Source of the DNA: Aulostomus chinensis
Lineage: Eukaryota; Chordata; Actinopteri; Syngnathiformes; Aulostomidae
NCBI GenBank assembly: GCA_037954235.1
Contig: JBBMOA010000009.1
Coordinates: 28,759,626-28,823,625, forward strand
Reading direction: 5' to 3'
Length of the DNA stretch: 64,000 nucleotides
Below the pieces are notes generated by a model, which saw only the letters and a program-made list of their open reading frames with translations, was not told the DNA's origin and did not search any database. Positions 26,537 to 39,300 of this stretch are shown here, piece by piece; position 1 is the stretch's first letter, and every line of letters begins with the position of its first letter. The position numbers and the translations under genes are program-made.

Positions 26537-27150
26537 CTGAGCAGCGATTAGGTGATGCTTTTTGGTAGTGGTGAGTGCGGTGAACTTCTAACGGTGTTTT
26601 GGCTGAGGCCAGGAAACCACAGCGAGCGCATTACCAGACAGAGGAAAATCAAGGAGTTTGCGAATGTGTGTGTGCGTTTGTGTGCGTGCGTGTGTGTGTG
26701 TGCGTGTGTGTGTGTGAAGACCACCCAGACTGTTGAAGGAATTATTTTCTTCTTGCAAGTGGAGGTGAAGCAAGAATAAATGGAGGGAGGGTAGAGGAAG
26801 AGAGGAAGTCTGAACTGACCGGGAGAAAAGTGAGAATTGAATATTGGTGACAGGGAAACTTATAATGAAGTCCCAGTTTACGTTACACTCTCACACACAG
26901 AGACACACACACGCACACACACACACACACAAGGAGACAACATCCTGCCTCTGTGTGGTGGCGGTGACTGTAGCAGTCGTGTGCGTGTCATTTAGCCATT
27001 ATGTTGATGGAATGATTCCTATCATGAGTGGCTGGGGTCACACTGTAAACATCACGTCTGAGACGGACAGACAGAGAGAGTGGGGGGGTGGGGTGGGGGT
27101 GAAGGTGGGGAGGTGGAGGAGCAGAAACAAACAACAACAGAAAGACAGTC

Positions 27151-27230
<80 letters not shown>

Positions 27231-27408
27231 AACTCTCAGCAGAGGGTCTCTATGCAGCAGCTATCAGCTCCAGCATCAGTGTCCTGGCTCCAGACATCTA
27301 TGGAAGCCCCCTGCCCCATTTACACCCCCCCCCCCCCACACACACACACCTATTCTCCTCTCTTCACCTTTTTCCACTTGCCTCCTTTAGTTAGAACTAG
27401 AACATTGA

Positions 27409-27463
<55 letters not shown>

Positions 27464-30400
27464 CAGAGCGGGTGTCGAAGCTGGTCATGCAGCACTGAGT
27501 GTAACTGTACGATCACTGGGATGACGGCAATGCACCTCTTCAGAAATCCAAATGAGAGCATACAGCTCAGGGCAGCAGAGTGAGCACAGTGAAGGGTGTG
27601 TACTCTGTTTTCAAGGTGTGTATGTGTGCATATCAAGGATGGGGGAGGATCCTCAGCTGCAAGCCAACAATCTGTCAGGTGTGATCAGAACTGAGGAGGA
27701 GGTATGCACCGATAGAGATGAAAAATCCTGGATAATCTACTCTGCTTATGATGTTTAATCAAGAAACTTCTACTGAGTTATTACTTCCTTCTGTCCCTCC
27801 TCACTGTCAGAAAGAATTTGCCTCCAGTGTCAGTTCCTCTCTCTCTTCCATTCCCCTGAGGAGAAGAAAAAACACTTCCGTCTGCAACAAAAGTGATATT
27901 TATGCCCGGAGGGTGTTAAGAGAGAAAGAATAGGTGGTTCGTGTTGGACAGTGAGATGGTTTGTAGTTTCCTGACATGAACCTGGGAGGCTTTTAAATGT
28001 CGCTGGGGGACAGACGGCAGGTAGGCAGGAAGAGGACAACAATAGAAACAATGTCAGTTCTCTTGGGAGTGGCAGGAGAAGACATAGAGGCCAGTGTCCG
28101 CTATCGCTCCGTATTCTGGCTAAAATGTGGCATCAAAATACGAGATCCCAAAGGTAACCAAAGTGGAAGAGGCGGATCATGTATATGAGTGTACATATAA
28201 ACAGGACGTGTACTAGTTACTGGAGTCAGACCTGCTCGCAGTGTCTAAATGTCTGTATGTGTTTCGTGTGATGGCAGTGTGACACAAGTATGACATGGGG
28301 GTTTGGAATGTGTGCCCCGCGTCGTGCGGATGAGGGGTGAAGGGCTGCTTCTGACTGGGAGAATTCAGAAGGCCTGCATGGCCCAGATTCCGATTCCAGC
28401 CCTCTACAACCCTGGGAATCAATGGGAATGTTTGCATGTGTGCATGAATCAGTACAAGTGCCTGAGCGCCACAGAGAAGGCATTGTCCTCTGGGACCAGG
28501 CCATGACAACTGTCGCTAACTGTTCCTGGGTATGTACACGCATATATGTCCAACCTACACACACACACACGCACGCACGCACACACGTATCTGTGACCTG
28601 TTATTTGAGAACAAGGTTGTGTGGCTTTTTTTAAACCAATTTCCACCAAAAACATCAGCGTGTCTTACGAGGGGCAGATGGCTTAAATTTTAAACCCAAT
28701 TTTTTTGCTGCCACAAATCAAAAACTTGTTTTGTGTCCCGCTGCAAGACGGAAATGCTGTCTACCACATTTCATACGAAACAAGATGTTGTTGCTCCTTG
28801 TATTTTGGCTGAGGCTCCCACAAACCACATCAGTGCCCATTTTTATAAATCATTGTACTATGAACTTCTTTGCTTTGGCCTTTTTTTATAGTTTGTGCAC
28901 AACATGCTGGAGCATGTTTTCCTTTCGATGTCTTAGCTTAGAGGGCTAAACTCAGATGGTCGCCCAGATATTTTTCTCCCAACCGAAACTTTATGGTCCG
29001 AATAACAATAGATTCCAACATTTTTGTCCATGTACTGAAAATAGAAAACCCTAGAGATGAAGTACAGCAGGCCTTTAACTTTCCCCTGCACCAGGAGTAA
29101 ACACCAGTCTGTCGCTGTCCGTCTGTATCTGTCTAATCGCTGGAGAGGCCTGCAGACTAAAGTGGCTCATGTGGGTCTGGCAGTGTGCAGGTGATGACTA
29201 GTAAGAGCTAATGATACATAATGCCCTACTCAACAATATAGACACATACACACACACACACACACAAAGAGGAGCACATACCCACAGAACCCCCATGTGC
29301 ACACAAGGAAACATGTTGCACACACTCACACTGACTTAATGATGGTTAATGCCTTATCCAATCCCCTGGTGCAGCATCAAAGCGTCCCGCAGAGCAGCGC
29401 TGATACAGCGATGCTAGCAGGGATTAGCTTGACAGAATGGACCACTGGGATGGGACTTGGCTAAAGGGAAGTAAGAAGAAATCACAGACGCACTAAAATG
29501 TCACACACATGTGCACACCCCTCAGGGCACGCAGGCACTTAGCACAGCAAATTTTGGGGGTGCTGCACGGGAAGGACCAGAAAGTAGAAGACGAGATGTA
29601 AAAAACAGGAGGTGCAGAGGAGAACTGAGAAGGGGGACTAGTCCTCTCAGGACTCTTAATTTTGTAGTGAAATGATCTGAAAGCAAAAACAGCGGTCGGG
29701 TCACAAAGATGCCGTAATACGTCTTGCTAAAAGTGGACTTCACAGGTGTATTATCCATCTGCAATAAAAGGTGGCTGGAGGGAATTCGTCCGCCGAGGCC
29801 AGATTTACTCACGTCTCTATTACATGTCTGCGAAGAAGCAAAAGAGAAAATCTGGACTTTTTACATGTGTGGCAAGAGGCCAAGCTAAATCTCTTTAAAC
29901 CAACAGCAGCCACATGTCCTCATTGGTATGGAGTACGATTTCATCAAGTGCTGATCTAAGTTCAGTTCTAGATGTTATCCGTTAAATATATGGAGCAGAT
30001 GAGCTGAGCGTAGATCTGTGAGTGCAGCAGTCAAGAAGCCAGCAGTGGATTTGAGCAGTCCGCGAACAAGATCCTGTGTCCTCCTGTTTCTGCCATTCAA
30101 CCAAATGAAGTCATTACAGAGCCCGACACTAATACTCATCAGGTTTCGTTTATTGCTGAGAATCTGCCTCAAATCAGCGCGCAGGAAAAAACACCTCAGA
30201 AAGAGATATCTTTTCAGGATGTTTGGAAAAGAAGTGAAATTTATAACCCTTTTCCACACGTCTTTGCCATTAATGCAGCAGATTTAGATGCCATGTGCTT
30301 GTCCTTTGCTTATGTAAGGCTTCCTTTATGTGGCATAAATTGTTACTATGATTCATAAAGACAGGAGAACTCTCTTGAGCACAGGTCATGTAAAGAACAT

Positions 30401-31173
30401 GTATGAAAGCCAGACAAATTATAAATGCCAAAACAACAGATTAGTGGACTATGAATGCTTTTCTGCCTCCCAGGGCTCTGTCCTACCCACAACAGCTGCC
30501 TGTCAGTCCCGTCCACATGTTGGAGGCAGTTGTATGTTGTGTAGCTCTGACTGTTCCAACACTTCCTGTTCCATTACTGAAGTGCTTGACCTCTCACCCC
30601 TCTCCCCTCCGTCTCATGACAGGGTGTGTGTGGGAGGACAAGGAGCGGACGTAAAGTGTGTATGTGCACGTGTGTATGTGTGTGTGCAGTATACCAGGGT
30701 ATGAATAAGTCCCAGAGGGCATGAATATGTTTCCCATGACATGACCTCAGACTAAACAGCCGCTCTCTCCACCCAGACATCCGTCTGTCATTCTCCCCGA
30801 AACCGCAGTGAGCGGAAAAGAGTTCAAAACATGGGAACTCAAAAACACAGACGCATCTCCCTTTTCTGTCCTGTTATCTCGTCTTTTCTCTTCCTCCAAC
30901 CCCCCCTTCACATTTCTCTGCTCTTTTGTAGCCCAGTCCTCCCCGTGGCCCTCCTTGTCCAGGTGAAAGACTTCCCCTCGCCTCTCCCTCGCTCTTTGTG
31001 CCCCGTGAATGAGAGAAAGAGAGAATGAGAGAGGGAAAGATAAAGAGAGCGTTCCTTCGGACACAAAGGGCAGTGTACCCCTCCCAGGAAGTCTGGGAGC
31101 GAGGGAGAAAAAAAACACATCTTTAGAGGAAGGAGGAGGGGAGGACAGCATTGTGCCCTCCTTCCTGACTCTT

Positions 31174-31210
<37 letters not shown>

Positions 31211-31385
31211 AAACTCATGTGTGACCACGAGAGAAACTGAATGCCAAAGCAGTCAGTCTATTCAGATAGAAAAAAAGCAAACACACTTAGACCTCACCCT
31301 CACACATTGTGCAGACCTTCTGCTTACTGCTCTCTCTGTCTCAGACACACACATCCACACACATCCACACACACACACATCCATC

Positions 31386-31467
<82 letters not shown>

Positions 31468-34400
31468 ACTATTTAGGCCCTCTTAAAGGCGGCGCCCAAG
31501 CATTGACTACCAGTTGCATTGTGAGGAATAAAAGATCCTCTTTCATCGCGGCTTTAACTGTTTCAAAAACCTAAGCGGTGAGGATCAGACAGGCTGAATC
31601 CAGCTGAAGACATTACTGTCATATTTACTGTAAAAGACAGCCAAGGTGTGGCTCAGTCCCTGCAAACGCAGAACTCCTGCCCTCTGGGCAAAGATGTGGT
31701 AGACGCTTTGCTCTAAAGACCTATTACTCCAATGTTCCCAGGAGGTAAGCTGCCTTCAAAGACTCACAGCTTACTGCCATTATTGGCATTTTGTTTGCTA
31801 AGAGTCTCCACCTGAATGAGGGAGGGACGACAACTTGACAGGGAGAGACAGAACGAACAGAGTAGGAAGTGAGAGGGAAGACCTTAGGGTAGGGCTCTGT
31901 AGGTGAGAGTCACGAAAAACATCCTGTTCCAGGGCAACAATATGAGCTTATTTGTTTACATGCTTTATTTTTATACTGCATGTAATTCTACGCTCCAGCA
32001 AAATGCCAAAAAACTTCCCCTCTTTTTCTCTGAGACAATGTCGTTCCGTTAAGGGGGACAGTTCCAAGGCAAAGCCGCCATTGTGCTCCGGCCTGCTTTG
32101 TCTGACGGACACATTTCACATCTGATGTCAGACAAACACCTGACTGCTGATGGCATCTCTTCCAGACTGAGGGTACATTCACTCACCAGGGTGGTCCTCC
32201 GTCCGGCCCACAGGCCACTGGGTGGAGCGTGGGTGTGTATGTCTCCTGAACAGAGGTGTTTTTCATATGATGTGGCTCGTTGTTTTGCTGCGCTAACTCA
32301 CCAGTTCTTTTCAGAAAAGCTTCCAGTTTGAAATTGGCTACAGCGGAGCTGGGGGCACATTCACACCCCCCACACAGCACCTTTGATCACCGAGCTGATA
32401 ACATACTTCAGTAGTTCTGCTGACGGCAAAAAAGGAAATATGATAAATCACATTATTGTAACAACCGGACTGTGTAACCCCATGCTCAAGATGAAATCTG
32501 AAGCAGAGATGGAGAGTGGCATAAGGAAGAGAGAGAGAGAGAGAGAGAGAGAGTGGCTCATTCATGGAAATGTACCTCCTGCTCCTTCATGCTTCTGTTC
32601 CCCCCTTAAGACAAGCCCCTCGCCATGGTTACTCTATCAATCACAGCATAAAGCCGTCATATATCCAGAACTTTACTTTTCTTCTTGTGCCAAACCTTCC
32701 TCCCTTACACACAAAGATTAAACGATCTATCAGACCACATTGTATATCTGCAAATCCCAAAACAAAGGAGGGAATCAAATGTCTCTCCCCCTCTGATTGC
32801 TGCAATCGTGGCCACAATTTTGCACCTCTGCTCTTAAACACACTACATAACATGTGTGCACATGAAAATCTAATTCCTCTCCAGGGATGACTGGATGCTT
32901 TGTCAGTCTTTCTGCAGATTCAGAGCAGAGACGGATACAAAGAACGGCCGGGGATGAGCACACGTCTCCCTGTGCTGTCGACTGCTAAAGTTGCCGAGAG
33001 TCTTCAGTTCATCACTCAGCAGCGGACAGAGATCAGAGGGGAGATGTCCTGTGCGACTCTGCTGCTTGAGAGACGTGCTTTCTTGACGCCACGATGGTCA
33101 AGATAGGGCAGCACGGTTCCCTGGTGAATAGTCACATGAAAAATTAAGAAAAGAAACACATGAACTTCCATATTTTCCCATTCGATCCGTCTCTCCTGCA
33201 CACACACACAGACCCCCCCCACACACACACACACACACTGCAGACCGTTTCCATGTATGATGTGGTGAAAGCGCAACCAGAGACTGTACCCACCACATCT
33301 GCAGGCTCGCTGGAAAACAATAGGGGTGTGAAAATGAACGACAGACATCTTACCACACACACCGCAGCCACCTATAAATGGGAAAAATATTGTACTACAC
33401 ACACAGATACTGACACACAAACTGCAATACGTCCCAGCACACACACATTAGAAATGTCCATAAAGTAAGGACACAGAAACCCAACTTCTGGTTGAGAATC
33501 CCCACATACTGCGGAGGCTGCAGAATCCTTAAGCGCTCTATTTCTCATTTCTTTTGCGGCCGTTTATTTGCGCTGAAAATATCTGCACGTCACAGCGCCA
33601 GCCGACACAATGCACATGTGGTAGTCATCAATCATAATTATCATGGTTTAAAAAAGCCACAGCTGTTATTTGATTTTAAAAACAAGCCATAGCGCAGCGC
33701 TTTCCAACGATACGTCAAGTTGTCAGCAGAGGCCTTGGCCTGCAGAGCAGAAATGTCTCTGTCTCTCGCCGGCTTCCCAGCGAGCCCGTTGGAGAACACA
33801 GCCGAGCTGAGCCGCATTCAACCTTTCCCCATGACTCACCATTGTGTGTCTTTATTTTAAAACATTTTCTCCCTCCATTGCAGCATGTTTATTCTGACTG
33901 AGTGAGGCTGCTGTCATGGACTTCACACAACGTTTGTTTATGACTTCTTTAATCAGGACCAGATAAAGGAGAGCTGTCTCCATCCGTGGGCGCATCCCCA
34001 GAAGCTGGCTGAAGTGTGTGTGCGTGTGTGTGCGTGTGCGTGCGTGTGTGTATTGCTTTGATTTAATGATCCCTTCAGAATGTTCCAATAAATGTTTTTC
34101 CTCAAAAGATTATTAGCACATTTGTGATGTCATCCAGTCTTGATTATGTAAAATTTGCTGTTACTGCGATCCGTCAACTTTATTATCTCATATTTACCTC
34201 TGACTTTAATCAATGCACTGCATTTGTTGCTTCGACTCCTAAATCACTGCCTGGAGCTGTGCAGCCCCCCAGGTGAGGCAGATGGCAGCCTGGGAGGGGT
34301 TCTGCTCCAAGTTTGTTCCTGTTAACCGGGAAATTGTTTGGTCTGTAAATTCAGGAGCGTCGTCTAACCCTGCAGCGGTACCTGTGCTATGAAATGGCAC

Positions 34401-35982
34401 CAATTATATAAAACTGAATTTGACATCTGCACAGTTGGGTTGAAGATACATTTTTAGCAACGGTGTTTGGGTTTGCCACCGGGAACAAATTAATTTTGCC
34501 ATAATTACTTTTGAAAAGTTATAAGTTATTGAAAATAAAAGTCCATTTAACGATTTATATCTAAAATAGCTAAAAAAACAAACAAACAAACATCTGCAGT
34601 TTTTCTGAGTAACATCCAAGAAACCTGAGGATTTTCTAGAAACATTGATATAATTGTTACCTTCAATTTAAATCTTTATTTCTCTGTCTCTGTGGCATAC
34701 GGAAACTTTAAAAAGAGTCGAACGAATCTATAGTTCGTTAGACATTCTTCAGTATTTCATCGGATCTAAAGACGCCGCTGAGGTGTGCTCCCATGAACAT
34801 TTCAGATTTATTAAACATTCCACTTTGTTCTTCCAGACAGTTGCTCTACACCATTCACTCATAACGGCGATCACGTCTGTAAACTGACTAAAAGCTCAAA
34901 TAAAGGTCGACAGTGAGGCAATGTTAAAAGGTGCCTTGTAGTTTGCGGTGTCCTGGAGTTTTATTGTAAACAAGCACAGTGTGCATTGCATGTAACTCTG
35001 CACAAATTGCGATGTTAGGTTTTACAAGCATGTTTGAATTTAATTAAACTCCCTGTAACCCCCGGTTCCATCCACGCAGCCTTTTTGAACATTTTTGAAC
35101 CCGACGTTGTTGAAACTGGCGCGTGCCCTCCTTTTCCTCCTATTTTATGGGTCCTTTGCTACCTTTTATGGCACATCACCACCAGCAGCTGTCAACATGC
35201 ATTACCACTCTGGATGTATATGACGCCACTTGCCCATCAAAACACAGGAATGATGGAACACAAGTAACAACCGTGTTAAAACCAGCAAAGGCACTGAACC
35301 AGGAAGACTGATGGTCTACTTTGGTCATTGGAAACACGGACACTGATGAAAGCACCCCCCACCCCCCCACCCCCCCACCCTCCAGGATGTGTCCTTGAGA
35401 ACACCTTGGACCTTTCTTATCTCTGCTCTGCACTCAGCCCCAACGGAGGGTTAGGTGGGTGGGTGGGGGTCTGTCGTAGGAAATTCCCATGAAGACAAAT
35501 TAATATATCATTCTTATGGAAAATATTGCACATCAGCTGAGGCATTAAAAAAAAGGCTCGTTAATTGCGAAGCTTCAACACCTCATGGTGAAAGAATATG
35601 CTGAGTCACACCTCCTAAAACCAAGTGACAGCAGGAGAGCACAACCTACTGCCTCATATTAAATGTTATCCTTGAGAAAGTACCAAACTGTTGCTGTAAT
35701 GGATTTCATGTCAGAACTGTTAAATATGACAGCCTGCTCAAATATCCAAAGTTGAGAACCAGAGTGTTGCCGTGCAGGGTTTTTTCCACATCTCCCCTGA
35801 AGCGGAATATGGATCATGCCTGCGGATCGATCCATCCAGCCAAGCTGCGCTGACTCGACAAACAAACAGCCAGTGTGTCAAAACTCCCAACAGCAAAGGG
35901 CTTCCGAGAGCACAGTTTACACTTGCTAGCCCGGTGGTCTGGCTTTATGAGCAATGGTTATTTTCACACACACACACACACA

Positions 35983-36059
<77 letters not shown>

Positions 36060-36249
36060 GTAAGCCTCAATCTTCAAGACTCATGCAGGACCCCGAGTGC
36101 TGTGAAAGCAAAGAAGGGGTGACGTAACGCCACCTTTCTTTCATTGTGTTTATCAAAGAGACGACCTTACATGACTGGGGCCACAAGGTTAGCCATGTAT
36201 TCTACCAGAGGCTGACACATGCTATATTCCAAGAAAGCAGGTTTCCACG

Positions 36250-36324
<75 letters not shown>

Positions 36325-39300
36325 CGCTTGTGTGCGTGCATGTCTGCATGCACGGATGTATCCGAGCATCCTCCACCTCTCCCTCTTTGACCGCAAAGCA
36401 GCTGCATCAACACTCACCCCACAACACACCCTGTCACGTCAGAGTGTGTCAGAGAAGCAGGGAGAAATGGAGTCTACATCGGCGCTATGAACAAAGGGGG
36501 AAGGAGGTGGTCTCCAGAGAAACCTGAGGGAGGAAAAAAAGGAGAAGGAAAGAGATAGATATGAACGGGGTCTGAGAGAAGGTAGAGTGAGACATCTGGA
36601 AAAGAGAAAGCGTCATTGGGATGAGGAGGAAATTACAGCTGCCCAACAATGATTCATTGGGGAAAATTCTCTTCTACATCTCCCTCTCATCCACCTCCTC
36701 CTCCAACCTCTCCACCTAACCCTTTCACCTCTCTCCTGAACTACTCCCTCCTCGCCATGATTGATCGCCATGTGAAATACACATTGTAAACATTTGTAAT
36801 GTCCCAAATATCTTCAAAGAGCATTGATAAGGGAGCCTATGCATTGGCTGATCTTGTATTCTTTCCTTTCCCCAGGGATCTGAGCATGAATAACATCAGC
36901 GAGCTCCAGCCCAGGGCCTTCCACCGGCTGCACCTGCTATCAGAGCTGTGAGTACGGAACCGTTCAGCTCACATTCAATTAATAATCATCGGTCATCACA
37001 GCACATGACAAGAAAATCGTCGGCTGAGCTGTATGTGCCTCTCATCTCTCAAACCAAGAAACTGCCTAAAGCAAAATAAAAAAACAGAAGATCCTGGAAT
37101 GGCTGCACAAACGAGGGAGGCAAAGGGAACCTGATATTCACACAGAGATGGAATATACGCTCCCTCAACTCTTCCTTGGGTTTGTTTTTTTGATATAGGT
37201 GCTGAAACAGTTTCTTGGCTTTTCACAAACACTTTTTTTCCTCCACAAAAACTTTTCATTTTACAAGATAAACAATACGCTGTCAGTAAAAGAAACAGAT
37301 TTTTTTTAAAAAGAAACTGCGAAAAACAGACATGATTTGTGTCTGGGGATTGATATCCGATCATAAAATAAGCTAACGACAGCGAGAAACAGCCGTCGCA
37401 GCTAAAACTCCTTGACTGACAAACTCTCAGATTCGGACGCAACCTGGTCAATAATTCCCAAAGACGTATTTTGTTTTGTTTTGCTTTTAAAGGGCTCTGA
37501 TGCTGCACCAAAACATTTTGAACAGGTTTTTTTCTGCTTGACCAGGCCAACATCTGATCTGACCACTCAGCAGAATTCGGCTCGGTCTCAGTTTGACAAA
37601 GGCCCGCCACACGTGTGCCCCAAGGGTGCGAATGTGTGCGGTTGTATAGTGTGCAGTGATGTGCAGGGGCTTATGCACGTATGTCGGCCTTCACCTGACT
37701 CTTTTACTTTTGAAGAGTCTGCATGTGTGTGTGTGTGTGTGTGTGTTCACTGTTTGAACAGCCTGCTGTTTTCTTTGCTAATGCTTGCAGCTGCAGCCTG
37801 TGAGGCATGAGCTAATTATGATGAAAGTATAAGGTGAGCAGGATAACTATTCAGTTGACTTTGAGTCACAGTCAAACTGGATCCGAGCAGAAAAGTCAAT
37901 TTATTGTGTTCGTCCAACTAAAACTGAACTTTAAAGTTACATGTTAACCTGCCTGAAATTGCACTAAGCCGACTTTCTCACAGTAGGAAAACACACTTAG
38001 ATAATGAGGTTGGGAACCAATTAGCTCCTGCACCTCAGTGCGCTGCAGTCTTCAACCCATAAGAGGAGCAGCTAACAGTCAAGGAGGGGCTATCATCATG
38101 GCGGGGAAACAAAGCACATCTGGATGAAGACAACTTCTTCTTGTTTCAGAGTCAGAAGAAGTCAGGTTTCCTTTAATAGTCTTTAAATGAAGTCTGCTTT
38201 CTACCGCCACCTACTGTTCTGGAGGTGAGCATACTTCAGCGAATAAAATCAATTCTTCCCCATTCATGTATACTGGGACAATACCAGTAGCCCAGTTACA
38301 TGGCCTGATAGAGCTGTAACCACAGCTCGAGTACGCTGCATGTAAGTGCACTGTTCTGGAGGTTCTGCTGCAGTATTTAACCTGCAAACAATGCTTAACC
38401 CAGAAGGTGGAGTCGTTGCAATGTGATGTCAAGTGTCCATTTTTCGTGTCGTGTTGTTTCGACAGGGACATCACGTGCTAATTTAGTCTGTACGCGACAC
38501 AAAACATCAACTGGAAAAAAAAGTGTCATTGAAAGCAGTGGTAAGACTGGAGACTGGCATACACAGCCTCCCCAGTACTTGTACACTGGGAGGCCGACAG
38601 CAGACCAATTACATGTCCTCATCAAGCTCCATCTGTAACTGGAGTGAAGCGAGCTGACACCTCAAAAGTTGAGAGCTAAATTCCAGAAGTGGTCTTTTTT
38701 TATCGTTTACTTAATAGCTGATCTGAGCTTCCCAGGTCATAAAAAGAGAGGACAGGACACTGAATGGTGATGATGAAAGTCAGAGCCACACAGTGCAGAG
38801 TAATGTTCAATGTCAGCACTGCCTGAGCCGGAGGAAGGGGGTGGAGGTCTTGGATGCAGCTCCACCTGTTGTGTTTGTCCAGAGACATTCTTCCCAGTGT
38901 TTTACAGCCCCACTGATCTTGCTTCCTCTGTATCGCTCTCATGTTCTGACGCTTTATGGAGAAGTTCTGTTTCTTTGTGATTCTTCCAAGGAGCATGTTC
39001 CTGTCCTGAAGCCAACTTTTATAGCCTGTTGACCATTTCTAGCGAGACGCTGAGATAATCACCACGTTCTGAGGCGGGGAGCAACACATTTATGATATAC
39101 ACTGACGTCTAGAACGTTTGGAGGGGTGAAGCATGCCAGGTTATGGTAATCACGTTGCAATTACAAGTCACACTGCAGAGAACAACAAACGGAGGCCCTC
39201 GACACAAACACGGTCGGTTTAAGAGAGCGTGTGTTTGATGTGGGTCTCCAGCATTTGTTGGTAGCACGGCGAGAGGGAAGGGCCAGGCATGTTGTGACTG

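Larger units (their letters stand above)
20634..36875 (+). other. lgr6: lgr6 intron 1 (16.2 kb)
   Basis: GTGAGT donor, CCCCAG acceptor. I see no coding exon in it; the open frames are products of CA/TG, GATA or GAA simple repeats. It contains most of the microsatellites, the large GATA satellite, and a few hundred bases at 33500-33900 that are repeat-free with TAAT-type homeodomain words. Large first introns of developmental receptors often carry enhancers, but nothing here proves one. Confidence 0.85.

Noticed and set aside
26844..27524. 226-codon plus-strand open frame
   Set aside because: Mostly Cys-Val and Thr-His repeats from TG/CA arrays.
36996..37610. 204-codon minus-strand open frame
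   Set aside because: No recognised domain or splice context; lies in lgr6 intron 2 on the opposite strand.
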